This document shows positions 4,832 through 5,221 of a stretch of 5,221 nucleotides of DNA, piece by piece. How positions within the stretch are numbered: position 1 is the stretch's first letter; each line of letters starts with the position of its first letter. The notes beneath the pieces were generated by a model. That model had not been told where the DNA came from. It worked only from the letters and a program-made list of their open reading frames with translations, and made no database searches. The stretch is from contig DUJC01000017.1 in the NCBI GenBank assembly GCA_013330015.1, positions 1 to 5,221 of the forward strand, in the 5' to 3' direction. The stretch comes from Candidatus Poseidoniaceae archaeon (GTDB lineage: Archaea > Thermoplasmatota > Poseidoniia > Poseidoniales > Poseidoniaceae). Made by a program: the position numbers and the translations under genes.

Positions 4832-5221
4832 TCAAATATCGTATTTTCCGTCAAAATATGCGGCGATTCCAGGTACGTTGGAAATCGAATCTGAGTAGCT
4901 GCCCATGTGTTCTTGTGTGTTGACCGCAATCAAACCACCTGTGTTCAAGACTTCATCAAGAATCGAATCACCACACATATTCTGATCGATTTCTCTGTCC
5001 ACATCGTGTGTAACCTTGTTGTAACAGTAGCCATCTCCTTCGTCGATCCATTCTTCGTTGTTCATGTCCATAAGCGCATTGAGAATAGCTGCTCTTGTGT
5101 ACATGTCCATCATCTCAGGGTTGTACATAACAGGGTGGCTTGGTGCTTTCCCGAACAAGGGGAGTGCGACATAGCCTGAGGACCCGTCTTCATTTTCTAA
5201 GCACCAGTTGCGTTGCTTCTG
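4832..5221 (-). CDS. phnD: Phosphonate-type ABC transporter substrate-binding protein (PhnD), C-terminal part
   Basis: The last 129 residues of a protein whose N-terminus lies beyond the right edge; the frame is open from base 5221. The stretch GKAPSHPVMYNPEMMDMYTR (residues 24-43 of the fragment), followed by a helix AAILNALMDMN, matches the C-terminal lobe of PhnD-family periplasmic/lipoprotein binding proteins, where a proline-containing strand precedes a helix ending in an ALLxL-like motif. The ending VPGIAAYFDGKYDI corresponds to the usual terminal aromatic/acidic segment. The region between (about 55-100) contains GYCYNK and NMCGD; these two cysteines would be extracellular and could form a disulfide. 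The full protein should bind phosphonate, or possibly phosphate or phosphite, and deliver it to PhnE. Family assignment leans on the adjacent phnC and phnE. The nearest in-frame initiation codon in the window (TTG 5158) is internal, not the gene start. Confidence 0.78.
   Translation of the reverse strand, partial: QKQRNWCLENEDGSSGYVALPLFGKAPSHPVMYNPEMMDMYTRAAILNALMDMNNEEWIDEGDGYCYNKVTHDVDREIDQNMCGDSILDEVLNTGGLIAVNTQEHMGSYSDSISNVPGIAAYFDGKYDI

Noticed and set aside
4786..4929. N-terminal extension of phnC by 48 residues from an in-frame ATG at 4929
   Set aside because: It would overlap phnD by about 98 bases, and the extra residues do not resemble an ABC domain; the domain begins naturally after GTG 4785.

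Overview
The window most likely comes from a marine archaeon, probably a Poseidoniales/Marine Group II-type euryarchaeon or a close relative. This is inferred from gene content and is not proven. The riboflavin gene at the left edge resembles the archaeal (Methanocaldococcus-type) DHBP synthase. The AP endonuclease is an archaeal-style endonuclease IV TIM barrel with a long charged tail. Next to them sit an NAD(P)-dependent sn-glycerol-3-phosphate dehydrogenase (GpsA) and a bacterial-style phosphonate ABC importer, a mixture expected of that plankton. Base composition is moderate and coding density is very high.

Layout, left to right. Positions 1-506 (minus) hold the N-terminal three quarters of ribB, which runs off the left edge. 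A short divergent intergenic region contains a 15-bp near-perfect palindrome (545-559). From about 634 the plus strand carries three genes in a row: an endonuclease IV homologue (634-1782), gpsA (1873-2871), and a small unrecognised protein that looks like a winged helix (2911-3138). The last two are closely spaced and probably cotranscribed.

The right half is a minus-strand operon read from right to left: the C-terminal part of a PhnD-type binding protein (5221-4832, entering from outside the window), phnC (4785-4087) and phnE (4094-3135). phnC and phnE overlap by 8 bases. The phnD-phnC gap contains three copies of one 6-mer in alternating orientation, able to form two mutually exclusive RNA hairpins. 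phnE meets the small plus-strand gene tail to tail with overlapping stop codons.

Functionally, the window combines flavin biosynthesis, base-excision repair, supply of glycerol phosphate for lipids, and import of phosphonate or a related phosphorus oxyanion. No mobile element, CRISPR array, tRNA or rRNA was seen, and no stretch over 300 bases lacks a gene. No clearly new multi-gene system is evident. The points most worth checking are the charged, SSB-tip-like tail and altered metal ligand of the endonuclease, GpsA in a probable archaeon, the ribB palindrome, and the alternative hairpins in the phn operon.
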